Shown: piece after piece, positions 1 through 7,300 of the stretch
Numbering within the stretch: the first letter of the stretch is position 1
Layout: the number at the start of each line of letters is the position of its first letter
Assembly: GCA_021802595.1 (NCBI GenBank)
Contig: JAJZRT010000144.1
Span: 1 to 8,041, forward strand
Length of the DNA stretch: 8,041 nucleotides
Source: Pseudomonadota bacterium
Lineage (GTDB): Bacteria; Pseudomonadota; Gammaproteobacteria; Burkholderiales; Thiobacillaceae
Direction of reading: 5' to 3'
Made by a program: the position numbers and the translations under genes
The notes under the pieces: model-generated
Database searches by the model: none
The model's input: the letters and a program-made list of their open reading frames with translations, nothing else
Told to the model about the DNA's origin: nothing

Positions 1-28
1 GAGCCCAGGGGCTCTGCATGCGATGCAT
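1..28 (-). CDS. Possible 5' end of a divergent gene, cut by the window edge
   Basis: Reading the minus strand, an ATG at 28-26 opens a frame MHRMQSPWA that stays open to the window edge. A GGAGG Shine-Dalgarno lies at 41-37, 8 nt before this ATG, which is ideal spacing. Another in-frame ATG at 34-32 is only 2 nt from the same site, so 28 is the better start. Only nine codons are visible, so no product can be named. A caution is that the stretch is made of two short palindromes (1-14 and 15-27), which could mean it is structured non-coding DNA instead. The call rests on the ribosome-binding site and is tentative. Confidence 0.3.
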
Positions 29-64
29 AGTCATTTCCTCCGGTTATGGAAAGTCGCTCGGGTT

Positions 65-105
65 CGCGGCCTTTAAGCAGGCACGCGAAGGAAGTCTAGG
101 CCGCG
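65..105. repeat. Inverted repeat, 8-bp arms
   Basis: CGCGGCCT at 65-72 is the exact reverse complement of AGGCCGCG at 98-105, with 25 nt between them. The arms are GC-only apart from one pair. No T-run follows on either strand, so it does not look like an intrinsic terminator. It could be a transcript stem-loop or chance in GC-rich DNA. Confidence 0.35.
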
Positions 106-246
106 CAGGTTGCAAAGGCGTGTAGCCAGGCTTACGCCAAACTTACAGAAAGCCCCGGGGCCGGCTCGGTGCAAACGTTTTCGGTGATGCCGGGCCCAGG
201 CCACGAACCCCGGAATTTCATGATCGCAGAAAACATATTACGACAT

Positions 247-275
247 TTGACATCTCGCCGGTCGGCGCCTATGCT
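247..275 (+). promoter_or_regulatory. Sigma70-type promoter of the R-M operon
   Basis: The -35 box TTGACA (247-252) matches consensus exactly. A 17-bp spacer is followed by TATGCT (270-275), which matches 4 of 6 positions of the -10 consensus including the key first A and last T. Transcription would start near 282, giving a leader of about 35 nt before the hsdS ATG at 317. The spacer contains the palindrome CGCCG-gt-CGGCG (256-267), a classic place for a repressor site, though this may be chance. TATAGT at 292-297 is a better -10 hexamer but has no -35 at the right distance. It is the only promoter I can see for the operon. Confidence 0.6.
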
Positions 276-316
276 TCACTTTTCTGAATTTTATAGTAAT
301 CGCGTTTCTGTGAAAT

Positions 317-886
317 ATGAGACTTGCCGAGCTTGCCGAAATACGTATGGGATACCCGTTCCGGTCACGCCTGGAGCACGAGCCGGATGGCAACGTCGCA
401 GTGATCCAGATGAAGGACATCGACGACGCCGATCTGCTGCATGCCCAAGACGCCATTCGGGTGAGCTTGCCGGACGTAAAAGCTCGCCACCTGCTGCGGC
501 AGGGGGATCTGGTTTTTCGCTCCCGCGGGCGCAGCAATTCCGTGGCATTGGTTGCCTCGCCGGTCATGAATGCCGTGCTGGCCGCACCGATGCTGCTGAT
601 TCGCCCCCGTCACGTATTGCCGGCATATCTGCATTGGCATATCAATCTCCGGAGCACGCAGACGAGCCTGGCCGCACAAGCCGAAGGCACCGCGGTGCGG
701 ATGATTAGCAAGGCGGCACTGGAATCGCTGGAGGTGCCGGTGCCCGATTGGGAAACGCAACGGCGGATTGTCGAGACGGCCGGCCTGGCGCATCGGGAGC
801 ACGCGCTGATGGCGGAGATCGCGTCGAAGCGCAAGTGGTTGATGGAGCGAATTCTGGCGAGCAAAGCACAAGAGGGGACGAAATGA
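317..886 (+). CDS. hsdS: Half-size HsdS, type I R-M specificity subunit with a single target-recognition domain
   Basis: This 189-residue protein looks like one half of a type I specificity subunit, the part that reads the DNA target and positions HsdM and HsdR. Near the N-terminus is an HsdS-type strand, IQMKDI (30-35), inside a single target-recognition domain (about 1-139). Then comes the VPVP..ETQRRI segment (from about 140) and a long helix to about 185, matching the conserved spacer helix of HsdS. Usual HsdS proteins are about 400-450 residues with two such units, so this one probably dimerises or partners another S protein. The start is fixed by a TGA just upstream in frame (311-313). 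No strong Shine-Dalgarno precedes it. Its stop overlaps the hsdM start by 4 nt (ATGA). It lies upstream of hsdM, whereas hsdS usually follows hsdM. Family membership is fairly secure; the DNA target cannot be read from sequence. Confidence 0.82.
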   Translation: MRLAELAEIRMGYPFRSRLEHEPDGNVAVIQMKDIDDADLLHAQDAIRVSLPDVKARHLLRQGDLVFRSRGRSNSVALVASPVMNAVLAAPMLLIRPRHVLPAYLHWHINLRSTQTSLAAQAEGTAVRMISKAALESLEVPVPDWETQRRIVETAGLAHREHALMAEIASKRKWLMERILASKAQEGTK

Positions 887-2466
887 CCGACCGACTCACA
901 CAACAAGACGTCAACGGCACCGCCTGGGCCGCCTGCGACACCTTCCGGGGCGTTGTCGATCCCGCCCAATACAAGGACTACATCCTGGTGATGCTGTTCC
1001 TCAAGTACATCAGCGACCTCTGGGCCGACCATTACGCGGAATACCGGCGCGAGTACGGCGACGACGAGGAACGCATCCGCCGCAAGCTGGAGCGCGAGCG
1101 CTTCCTTCTGCCCTACGTCGAGTTCAAGGACGCCGACACCGGCAAGGTGACCGACCGCTTCCTCGCCGACTTCTATGCGCTGCACGAGCGCCGCAAGGCG
1201 GCCAATATCGGCGAGCTCATCAATATCGTCCTCGACCACATCGAGGAAGCCAACAAGGCCAAGCTCGAAGGCGTGTTCCGCAACATCGACTTCAATTCCG
1301 AGGCCAACCTCGGCAAGGCCAAGGACCGCAACCGCCGCCTGGAGAATCTGCTCAACGACTTCGCCAAGCTTGACCTGCGACCGTCCCGCGTGTCCGAGGA
1401 CGTGATCGGCGACACCTACATCTACCTGATCGAGCGCTTCGCCTCCGATGCCGGCAAGAAGGCCGGCGAGTTTTATACCCCCAAGCAGGTGTCCCGCCTG
1501 CTCGCGCAATTGGCCGCGCCCAAGGCCGGCGACCGCATCTGCGATCCATCCTGCGGTTCCGGCGGTCTATTGATCGAGGCGGCGAGTCTGGTCGAGGCAG
1601 CGGGCAGCCGCGATTTCGCCCTGTTCGGCCAGGAGGTGAACGGCAGCACCTGGGCGCTGGCGCGCATGAACATGTTCCTGCACGGCAAGGACGGCGCGCG
1701 CATCGAGTGGGGCGACACCCTCAACAGCCCGGCGCTGGTGGAAAACGACCGCCTGATGCGCTTCAACGTCGTCGTCGCCAATCCGCCTTTCAGCCTCGAC
1801 AAATGGGGTGCGGAACACGCTGAATCCGACCGCTACAGCCGCTTCTGGCGCGGCATGCCGCCCAAGTCCAAGGGCGACTATGCCTTCATCTCCCACATGA
1901 TCGAAGTGGCCCTGCCGCAGGAAGGCCGCGTGGCCGTGGTCGTACCACATGGCGTGCTGTTCCGGGGCGGCGCCGAAGGCCGCATCCGCCGCGCCCTGAT
2001 CGAGGAAAACCTGCTCGATGCCGTCATCGGCCTGCCCGCCAATCTGTTCCCGACCACCTCCATCCCGGTGGCCATTCTGGTGTTCGACCGGGCGCGGGAA
2101 AACGCAAGTTTCGGCGCAAGCCAAAAGGGCGGTGCGCGAGAAGACTGCAAGGACGTGCTGTTCATCGACGCCAGCCGCGACTATCAATCGAGCAAGAACC
2201 AGAACGCACTGCTCGACGAGCACATGAAGAAAATCCTGGCAACCTTCCGCGCACGGCAGGCGGTGGACAAATACGCCTACGTCGCCAGCCTCGCGGAGAT
2301 CGCCGAGAACGACTTCAACCTCAACATCCCGCGCTATGTGGACACCTTCGAGGAAGAGGAAGAAATCGACGTCGCCGCCGTGGAGAAAGAGATTGAGCAA
2401 CTGGAAGCCGAGCTGGTCGAGGTGCGGGCGAAGATGAAAGCCTACCTCAAGGAGCTGGGCGTATGA
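883..2466 (+). CDS. hsdM: HsdM, type I R-M DNA adenine-N6 methyltransferase subunit
   Basis: HsdM transfers a methyl group from S-adenosylmethionine to adenine in the target chosen by HsdS. It protects host DNA and is also part of the restriction complex. The 527-residue product is full length for the family. An N-terminal helical HsdM_N-type domain (about 9-160) leads to GEFYTP (195-200), then the AdoMet-binding motif DPSCGSGG (221-228) and the catalytic motif NPPF (300-303), the order expected of gamma-class N6-adenine methylases. The last ~38 residues (490-527) are Glu/Lys-rich and predicted helix or coiled coil, typical of the HsdS contact. The ATG at 883 overlaps the hsdS stop and follows GAGGGG (872-877) at good spacing. 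An in-frame ATG at 748 would lie deep inside hsdS and add 45 residues unlike HsdM, so it is rejected. The stop overlaps the next gene by 4 nt. No key residue is missing. Confidence 0.96.
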   Translation: MTDRLTQQDVNGTAWAACDTFRGVVDPAQYKDYILVMLFLKYISDLWADHYAEYRREYGDDEERIRRKLERERFLLPYVEFKDADTGKVTDRFLADFYALHERRKAANIGELINIVLDHIEEANKAKLEGVFRNIDFNSEANLGKAKDRNRRLENLLNDFAKLDLRPSRVSEDVIGDTYIYLIERFASDAGKKAGEFYTPKQVSRLLAQLAAPKAGDRICDPSCGSGGLLIEAASLVEAAGSRDFALFGQEVNGSTWALARMNMFLHGKDGARIEWGDTLNSPALVENDRLMRFNVVVANPPFSLDKWGAEHAESDRYSRFWRGMPPKSKGDYAFISHMIEVALPQEGRVAVVVPHGVLFRGGAEGRIRRALIEENLLDAVIGLPANLFPTTSIPVAILVFDRARENASFGASQKGGAREDCKDVLFIDASRDYQSSKNQNALLDEHMKKILATFRARQAVDKYAYVASLAEIAENDFNLNIPRYVDTFEEEEEIDVAAVEKEIEQLEAELVEVRAKMKAYLKELGV

Positions 2467-3467
2467 GCAAGAAAGCGAAGATCAATCTCCCCACCAGCGG
2501 TACTGATCGAATCGTCGTTTTTCAGGAGCGGCGCATCCGGCGCACGTGGCATGACGACGAATGGTGGTTCGCCATCGTCGATGTGGTCGCGGTTCTATCC
2601 GAATCAGTCCAGCCGGAAGGATATGTCAAGGATTTACGCCGTCGTGACAAAGAGTTAGCCAAAGGGTGGGGGCAAATTGCCACCCCCCTTTGGATTGAAA
2701 CTGAAGGTGGCAGACAAAAGATAAATTGCGCCAACACCGAAGGCCTCTTCCGCATCATCCAATCCATCCCCTCGCCCAAGGCCGAGCCCTTCAAACGCTG
2801 GCTGGCCCAGGTCGGCTACGAGCGCGTCAAGGAAATCGAAGACCCCGAACTCGCAAGCAGCCGAGTCCGCGAACTCTACGAAGCCAAAGGCTACCCCAGG
2901 GACTGGATCGAAAAGCGCATGCGCTCCATCGCCATCCGTGGCGCGCTGACCGAGGAATGGAAAGCGCGCGGCGTCGCCGAAGGGCGCGAGTATTCCATCC
3001 TCACTGCCGAGATCGCCCGCGCCACCTTCGGCGTCACCCCCGGCGACCACAAGAAGCTGAAAGGGCTGGAGCAAGCCAAGGCCGCCAACCTGCGCGACCA
3101 CATGACCGATTTGGAGCTGATCTTCACCATGCTTGGCGAAGCCAGCACCACCGAGATTGCCAAGCGCAAGAATGCCCAAGGGTTCAAACAAAATCATCAT
3201 GCGGCCAAGGCAGGCGGCGCGGTGGCCGGCAATGCCCGCAAGGAGCTGGAAGCCAAATCTGGCACGCCGGTGGTCAGCCGTGCGAACTATCTGAACCTGT
3301 CAGACACGGCAGAGCGTGCCGTGACCGCCTTCGTCGAAACGCAGACCGAAGCCATCGCGTCCACGCCACAAGCAAAAGCCAAAACACGCGCACGGGTCAG
3401 GAAAAAGACGGAAGAAACCGTTGCTGTGACGCAAGCGACGAAGAAAACCAAGGGAAAGCGGAAATGA
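2463..3467 (+). CDS. Bro-N / DinD-like protein (phage antirepressor-type N-terminus, DNA damage-inducible protein D-type C-terminus)
   Basis: The 334-residue product has a Bro-N-like domain (about 16-115) with the W-W-F-A-I-V-D-V core at 34-41 and a Bro-type NTEGLFRII..S segment (91 onward). The region around 176-279 (EYSILTAEI, then KKLKGL, T-x-EL, HHAAKAGG and VVSRANYLNL blocks) resembles the C-terminal half of DinD. E. coli DinD is an SOS-induced protein reported to act on RecA filaments. The last ~45 residues are a Lys/Arg/Thr-rich, probably disordered basic tail, perhaps for nucleic acid binding. Bro-N domains are found in phage antirepressors and bind DNA. The gene joins hsdM and rhuM by ATGA overlaps, so it is co-translated with the R-M genes. 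Codon use in about 2599-2735 is more AT-rich than in the rest, suggesting a mosaic. The family call is good. The role in this operon (regulator, or a link between restriction and DNA damage) is only inference. Confidence 0.78.
   Translation: MSKKAKINLPTSGTDRIVVFQERRIRRTWHDDEWWFAIVDVVAVLSESVQPEGYVKDLRRRDKELAKGWGQIATPLWIETEGGRQKINCANTEGLFRIIQSIPSPKAEPFKRWLAQVGYERVKEIEDPELASSRVRELYEAKGYPRDWIEKRMRSIAIRGALTEEWKARGVAEGREYSILTAEIARATFGVTPGDHKKLKGLEQAKAANLRDHMTDLELIFTMLGEASTTEIAKRKNAQGFKQNHHAAKAGGAVAGNARKELEAKSGTPVVSRANYLNLSDTAERAVTAFVETQTEAIASTPQAKAKTRARVRKKTEETVAVTQATKKTKGKRK
2661..2691. repeat. 31-nt inverted repeat inside the Bro-N gene
   Basis: Left arm 2661-2675 and right arm 2677-2691 surround a single central A. 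The arms are 15 nt and pair at 13 positions, with mismatches at the 7th and 10th bases. The inner GGCAA-A-TTGCC is perfect. The sequence is coding (around AKGWGQIATPLW) and lies in the AT-richer patch of the gene. It could form a cruciform or, allowing for a loop, a hairpin in mRNA, or be a protein-binding palindrome. Confidence 0.6.
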
Positions 3468-4216
3468 CCGAAGGCGAGCTCATCCTCTATACCGCCGAGG
3501 ACGGCAGTGTCGCCATTCAATTGCGCGCCGAAGGCGGCACGGTCTGGATCACCCAGCTTGAACTGGCCGCGCTGTTCCAAACGACCAAGCAGAACATCAG
3601 CCTGCACATCAAGAACATCCTGGCCGAGGGCGAACTCGACGCGTCAGTGGTCAAGGAATACTTGACAACTGCCGCCGATGGAAAGAATTACAAAACAAAA
3701 AGTTACAACCTCGACATGATCCTGGCCGTGGGCTACCGGGTGCGCTCGCTGCGCGGCACCCAGTTCCGGCAATGGGCCACCACCCACCTGCGGGAATACC
3801 TGGTCAAGGGCTTCGTGCTCGACGATGCCCGGCTCAAGGAACCCGGCGGCTGGGATTACTTCGACGAGCTGCTGGCGCGCATCCGCGAAATCCGCGCCTC
3901 CGAAAAACGCTTCTACCAGAAAATCCGCGACATCTACGCCACGGCGGTGGACTACGACCCGCAGAGCGACCAGGCGCAACTGTTCTTCAAGAAAGTGCAG
4001 AACAAAATGCTGTGGGCGATTACCCGTTCGAGTCATACAGCCTTGAACAGGACATCGTGGGCCATGGATTTGGCTACTTTGGTTTGTTGGCCGGCCCAAA
4101 GCTGGCGGACTACTTCTTCGACTACGTTGAGGGCATGGAGACCAGTATCTTCGCCCCGAACTGGAAACGAGAGGCAGTCGCGAGGGCAAAGCAAATTGCC
4201 TCCGACGCAAAATTAA
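3464..4216 (+). pseudogene. rhuM: Truncated RhuM-family protein gene, 3' part lost at about 4018-4024
   Basis: The first ~187 residues are clear RhuM family: W28 and a helix-turn-helix-like segment (about 30-58), the conserved SVVKE..TTAADGKNY block (61-76), YNLD..LAVGYRVRS (81-95), GTQFRQWAT (98-106), and the IRDIYATAVDYDP..D..LFFKKVQNK segment. Homology stops right after VQNKMLWAIT. The frame then runs through 63 residues of unrelated, Trp/Ser/Thr/Arg-rich sequence, which is a wrong-frame reading of another gene, and ends at TAA 4214-4216. RhuM proteins are usually about 330-345 residues, so about 150 are missing. The start overlaps the Bro-N gene stop (ATGA) and has AGGGA at 3451-3455 as Shine-Dalgarno. 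RhuM was named as a Salmonella virulence-island protein; its biochemical role is unknown, and homologues are common next to type I R-M genes. A truncated protein with the putative DNA-binding part could still be made. Confidence 0.85.
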
Positions 4217-4299
4217 TGGAACGTTCTGGGAGCACGGGCGCCGCTGAAGCGCGTATCAAGAAGCTTCTGCCACCTGTTGGCGGGCTGTTGGGGTTGTAA
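4018..4299 (+). pseudogene. C-terminal remnant (about 94 residues) of an unidentified gene
   Basis: After the rhuM break, a different frame (codons from 4018) reads as sensible protein to a TAA at 4297-4299: an aromatic, Gly-rich start (DYPFESYSLEQD, then HGFGYFGLLAGPKLADYFFDYV), then a charged helical stretch (NWKREAVARAKQIASDAK), ending LLPPVGGLLGL. It has no credible start codon or ribosome-binding site: the internal ATG at 4135 has GAGGG too close. It is therefore probably untranslated unless ribosomes shift frame. Codon use is less GC-biased (TCA, CTT, TTT, TTG, TTA, CGA, AGG) than in hsdM and hsdR. I do not recognise the family. It is not the C-terminus expected of RhuM or HsdS. Its stop is 5 nt before hsdR, so the intact parent gene probably sat between rhuM and hsdR in the ancestral operon. 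Confidence 0.6.
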
Positions 4300-4304
4300 C
4301 CTAC

Positions 4305-7300
4305 ATGGACAGTTTCCGCTTCGACGAAAAATACCTGTCGCAGATCCCCGCGCTGCAAGTGCTGGTCAATCTCGGTTTCGAGTACCTGACGTCCGATGAA
4401 GCCTTGGCCGCTCGCGGCGGCAAGGCGGGCAACGTGCTGCTGGAGGAAATCCTGCGCGGGCAGTTGAAGAAGCTGAACCGCATCCAGCACAAGGGCGGTG
4501 TGTGGCTGTTTTCAGAGGAGAACATCCAGAGCGCCATCCAGCGGCTGAAAAACGTGAAGTACGACGGCCTGCTGAAAACCAACGAGGCCGTTTATGACCT
4601 GCTGACCCTGGGCGTGGCGCTGGAGCAGTCCATCGAGGGCGACGTGAAGAGCTTCACGCTCAACTACGTGGACTGGCGCGGTTCCTCCACCACTGGGGCC
4701 AACAACGTCTACCACGTCACTGCCGAGTTTTCGGTGGAGCGCACCCGCAGCTACGACACGGCGCGGCCCGACATCGTGTTGTTCGTGAACGGCATCCCCT
4801 TCGTGGTGATCGAGTGCAAGTCGCCCAAGGTGGAGGTCGAACAGGCGATTTCGCAAACCATCCGCAACCAGCGCGACGAATACATCCCGCGCCTGTTCAC
4901 CTATGTGCAGATGGTGCTGGGCGTGAACAAGAACGACGCCCGCTACGCCACCACCGGCACGCCGACCAGGTTCTGGTCGAAGTGGAAGGAGCAAATAGCC
5001 GATAGCGAACTGCTGCCCTTGCTGGAAAGGCCGCTCGACGAACGGATCAAGGCATCGCTGTTCGACATGGTGTTTGGCGAACGCGACCCGGAGCCGTATG
5101 TGGTGGGCCGGCAGGTGACGGAGCAGGATCGGACGATCTATGCGCTTTGCCGCCCGGAGCGGCTGCTCGACCTGGCTTGGCAATACACGGTGTTCGATGG
5201 CGGGGTGCGAAAGATTGCTCGCTACCAGCAGTTCTTCGCCATCCGCGAGATCGTCGCACGCGTGAAGCAGACGGAACTTCCCCTCTCCCCCAGCCCCTCA
5301 CTCCCACAGGGACTTCCTTCGGTCGCCGCTCGCGGGGGAGGGGAGTTTCGTCGTCGGGGTGGCATCGTCTGGCACACCCAGGGTTCCGGCAAGTCGCTGA
5401 CGATGGTGATGCTGGCCCGAGCCTTGGCGCTGGACCCGGAAATCAAGAACCCGCGCATCGTGCTGGTGACCGACCGGGTGGATCTGGACAAGCAACTCGG
5501 CAACACCTTCGCCGCCTGCGGCCTCTCGCCCGACCGGGCCGAGAGTGGCCGGCACCTGGTGGAACTGGTGGCCGACGACAAGGCGCATATCGTCACCACC
5601 CTGGTACACAAGTTCGACAAGGCGCTCAACTTCAAGAAATTCACCGACGATTCGCCCGATATTTTCGTGCTGGTGGATGAAACCCAGCGCACGCAACTGG
5701 GCGGCTATTCGGCGCGCATGCGCCAGATGTTCCCGCGTGCCTGCTACATCGGCTTCACTGGCACGCCTTTGCTCACCCGGGAGAAAAGCGACGTTGCCAA
5801 GTTCGGCGGCATCATCCACACCTACGCCATCGACCAGGCCGTGGCGGACGGCGCCATCGTGCCGCTGCTGTACGAGGGGCGGATGGTGGAGCTGGAGCAG
5901 AACCAGGGCGCCATTGACGTCTGGTTCGAGCGTCATACCAAGGGCCTGACCGATCAGCAGAAGGCCGACCTGAAGAAGAAATATGCCCGCGCCGAAATGC
6001 TCAACAAGGCCGATCAGGTGATCTACATGCGGGCCTTCGACATCAACGAGCACTACAAGCAGAACTGGCAGGGCACCGGCTTCAAGGCGCAACTGGTGGC
6101 GCCCAACAAGCTGTCAGCGCTGCGTTACAAGGCATTTTTGGATGATCTTAACGAGGTGACCAGCGACGTCATCATCTCGCCGCCCGACGAGCGCGAGGGG
6201 TTCGACGAGGTCGATGCCGAGGAGTCCTCCGACGAGGTGGTGGCTTTCTGGCAGCGCATGATGAAGCGCTATGGCTCGGAGGAGGAATACAACAAGCAGA
6301 TCGTCAACGCCTTCAAGTTCGGCGACGAGCCGGAAATTCTGATCGTGGTGGACAAGCTGCTGACCGGCTTCGACGCGCCGCGCAATACGGTGCTCTACCT
6401 GACGCGGCGGCTTAAGGATCATATGCTGTTGCAGGCCATCGCTCGGGTTAACCGTTTGTATGAGGATGATTCCGGCGCCAAGGCCAAGGAGTTTGGCTTC
6501 ATCATCGACTACGTGGGGGTACTGGGCGAGCTGGATCAGGCTCTGACCACGTATAGCGCGCTGGAAGGCTTCGAGGAGGCCGACCTCAAGGGTGCGCTGA
6601 TTTCGATTCATGAGGAGATCAAGCAACTTCCGCAGCGGCATGCCGACCTGCTGGATATCTTCAAGGCCATCAAGAACAAGCAGGACGAGGAAGGCTATGA
6701 ACTTCTGCTGGCCGATGAAAAGCTGCGTGGCGAGTTCTACGAGCGCTTGTCTACTTTCGCCAAGACCTTGGCCATTGCCATGTCCAGCGAGCGCTTCATC
6801 GAAACGACGCCTCCACAACGAGTGCAAGCCTACAAGAACGACCTCAAGCGCTTCGTGAATCTCAAGGCGGCGGTAAAGCTGCGCTACTCGGAATCCATCG
6901 ACTATCGCGACTTCGAACCCAAGATCAAGAAGCTGCTCGATACCCACATTTCCGCCAGCGACGTGGTGCGGCTCAACGAGCCGGTGAACATCTTCGACGA
7001 GCAGGCGTTCCAGAAGGTCGTGGAAAAACAGGGAGCGGGTAAGCACACCGGGGCCAAGGCCGACATGATCGCTCATGCCACCAAGCGGGCCATCACCGAG
7101 CGCCTGGCGCAAGACCCTGCGTTCTATGAGAAGTTCTCCAAGCTGATCCAGCAGGCTATCGACGACTACCGCGCCAAGCGCATCTCCGATCTGGAGTATC
7201 TGAAGCGCGTGACCGAGATCAAGGATTCGGTGGTGAACCGGAAAATGGATGACCTGCCGGCGGCGATTGCCCGTGACGAGGACGCAACGGCGGTCTATGG

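Larger units (their letters stand above)
29..316. other. Intergenic region upstream of the R-M operon
   Basis: This stretch of about 290 bp has no convincing gene. The open frame that crosses it on the plus strand runs on into hsdS out of frame and has no homology I recognise. It contains an inverted repeat (65-105), a 10-bp palindrome gccccggggc (152-161), and the operon promoter (247-275). The part after about 213 is AT-rich compared with the rest of the window, as expected for a promoter region. If the left-edge minus-strand gene is real, this is a divergent intergenic region that would also hold its promoter; I could not identify one. Confidence 0.55.

Noticed and set aside
152..161. Palindrome gccccggggc as part of a terminator
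   Set aside because: There is no loop and no T-run after it on either strand. Short G/C palindromes are expected by chance at this GC content.
308..323. LexA (SOS) box, CTGT-N8-AGAC, at the hsdS start, suggested by the DinD-like gene
   Set aside because: The right half is AGAC, not ACAG, so conserved positions are lost. No evidence for SOS control remains.
169..708. Open frame of 179 codons on the plus strand across the promoter region and hsdS
   Set aside because: It overlaps hsdS in another frame, covers the promoter, is rich in Arg/Pro/Gly/Ser as expected of an off-frame reading in GC-rich DNA, and has no recognisable domain.
748..882. Upstream ATG that would extend HsdM by 45 residues
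   Set aside because: The extension lies wholly inside hsdS in another frame and does not resemble HsdM. The ATG at 883 has a Shine-Dalgarno and the typical ATGA overlap.
610..1509. Long minus-strand open frames opposite hsdS/hsdM (and similar ones opposite hsdM and hsdR, e.g. 6114-7562)
   Set aside because: These are antisense shadows caused by GC-rich third positions. They lack ribosome-binding sites and recognisable domains, and they oppose genes with clear catalytic motifs.
2726..3463. Upstream extension of the rhuM frame (an ATG at 2726 is in the same frame)
   Set aside because: It reads the Bro-N gene out of frame and gives Arg/His/Pro-rich sequence. RhuM homology begins only after the ATG at 3464, which has a Shine-Dalgarno and an ATGA overlap.
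4010..4030. Programmed frameshift joining rhuM to the downstream frame
   Set aside because: No slippery heptamer or following stem-loop is evident, and the downstream sequence is not the RhuM C-terminus. A deletion fusion explains it better.
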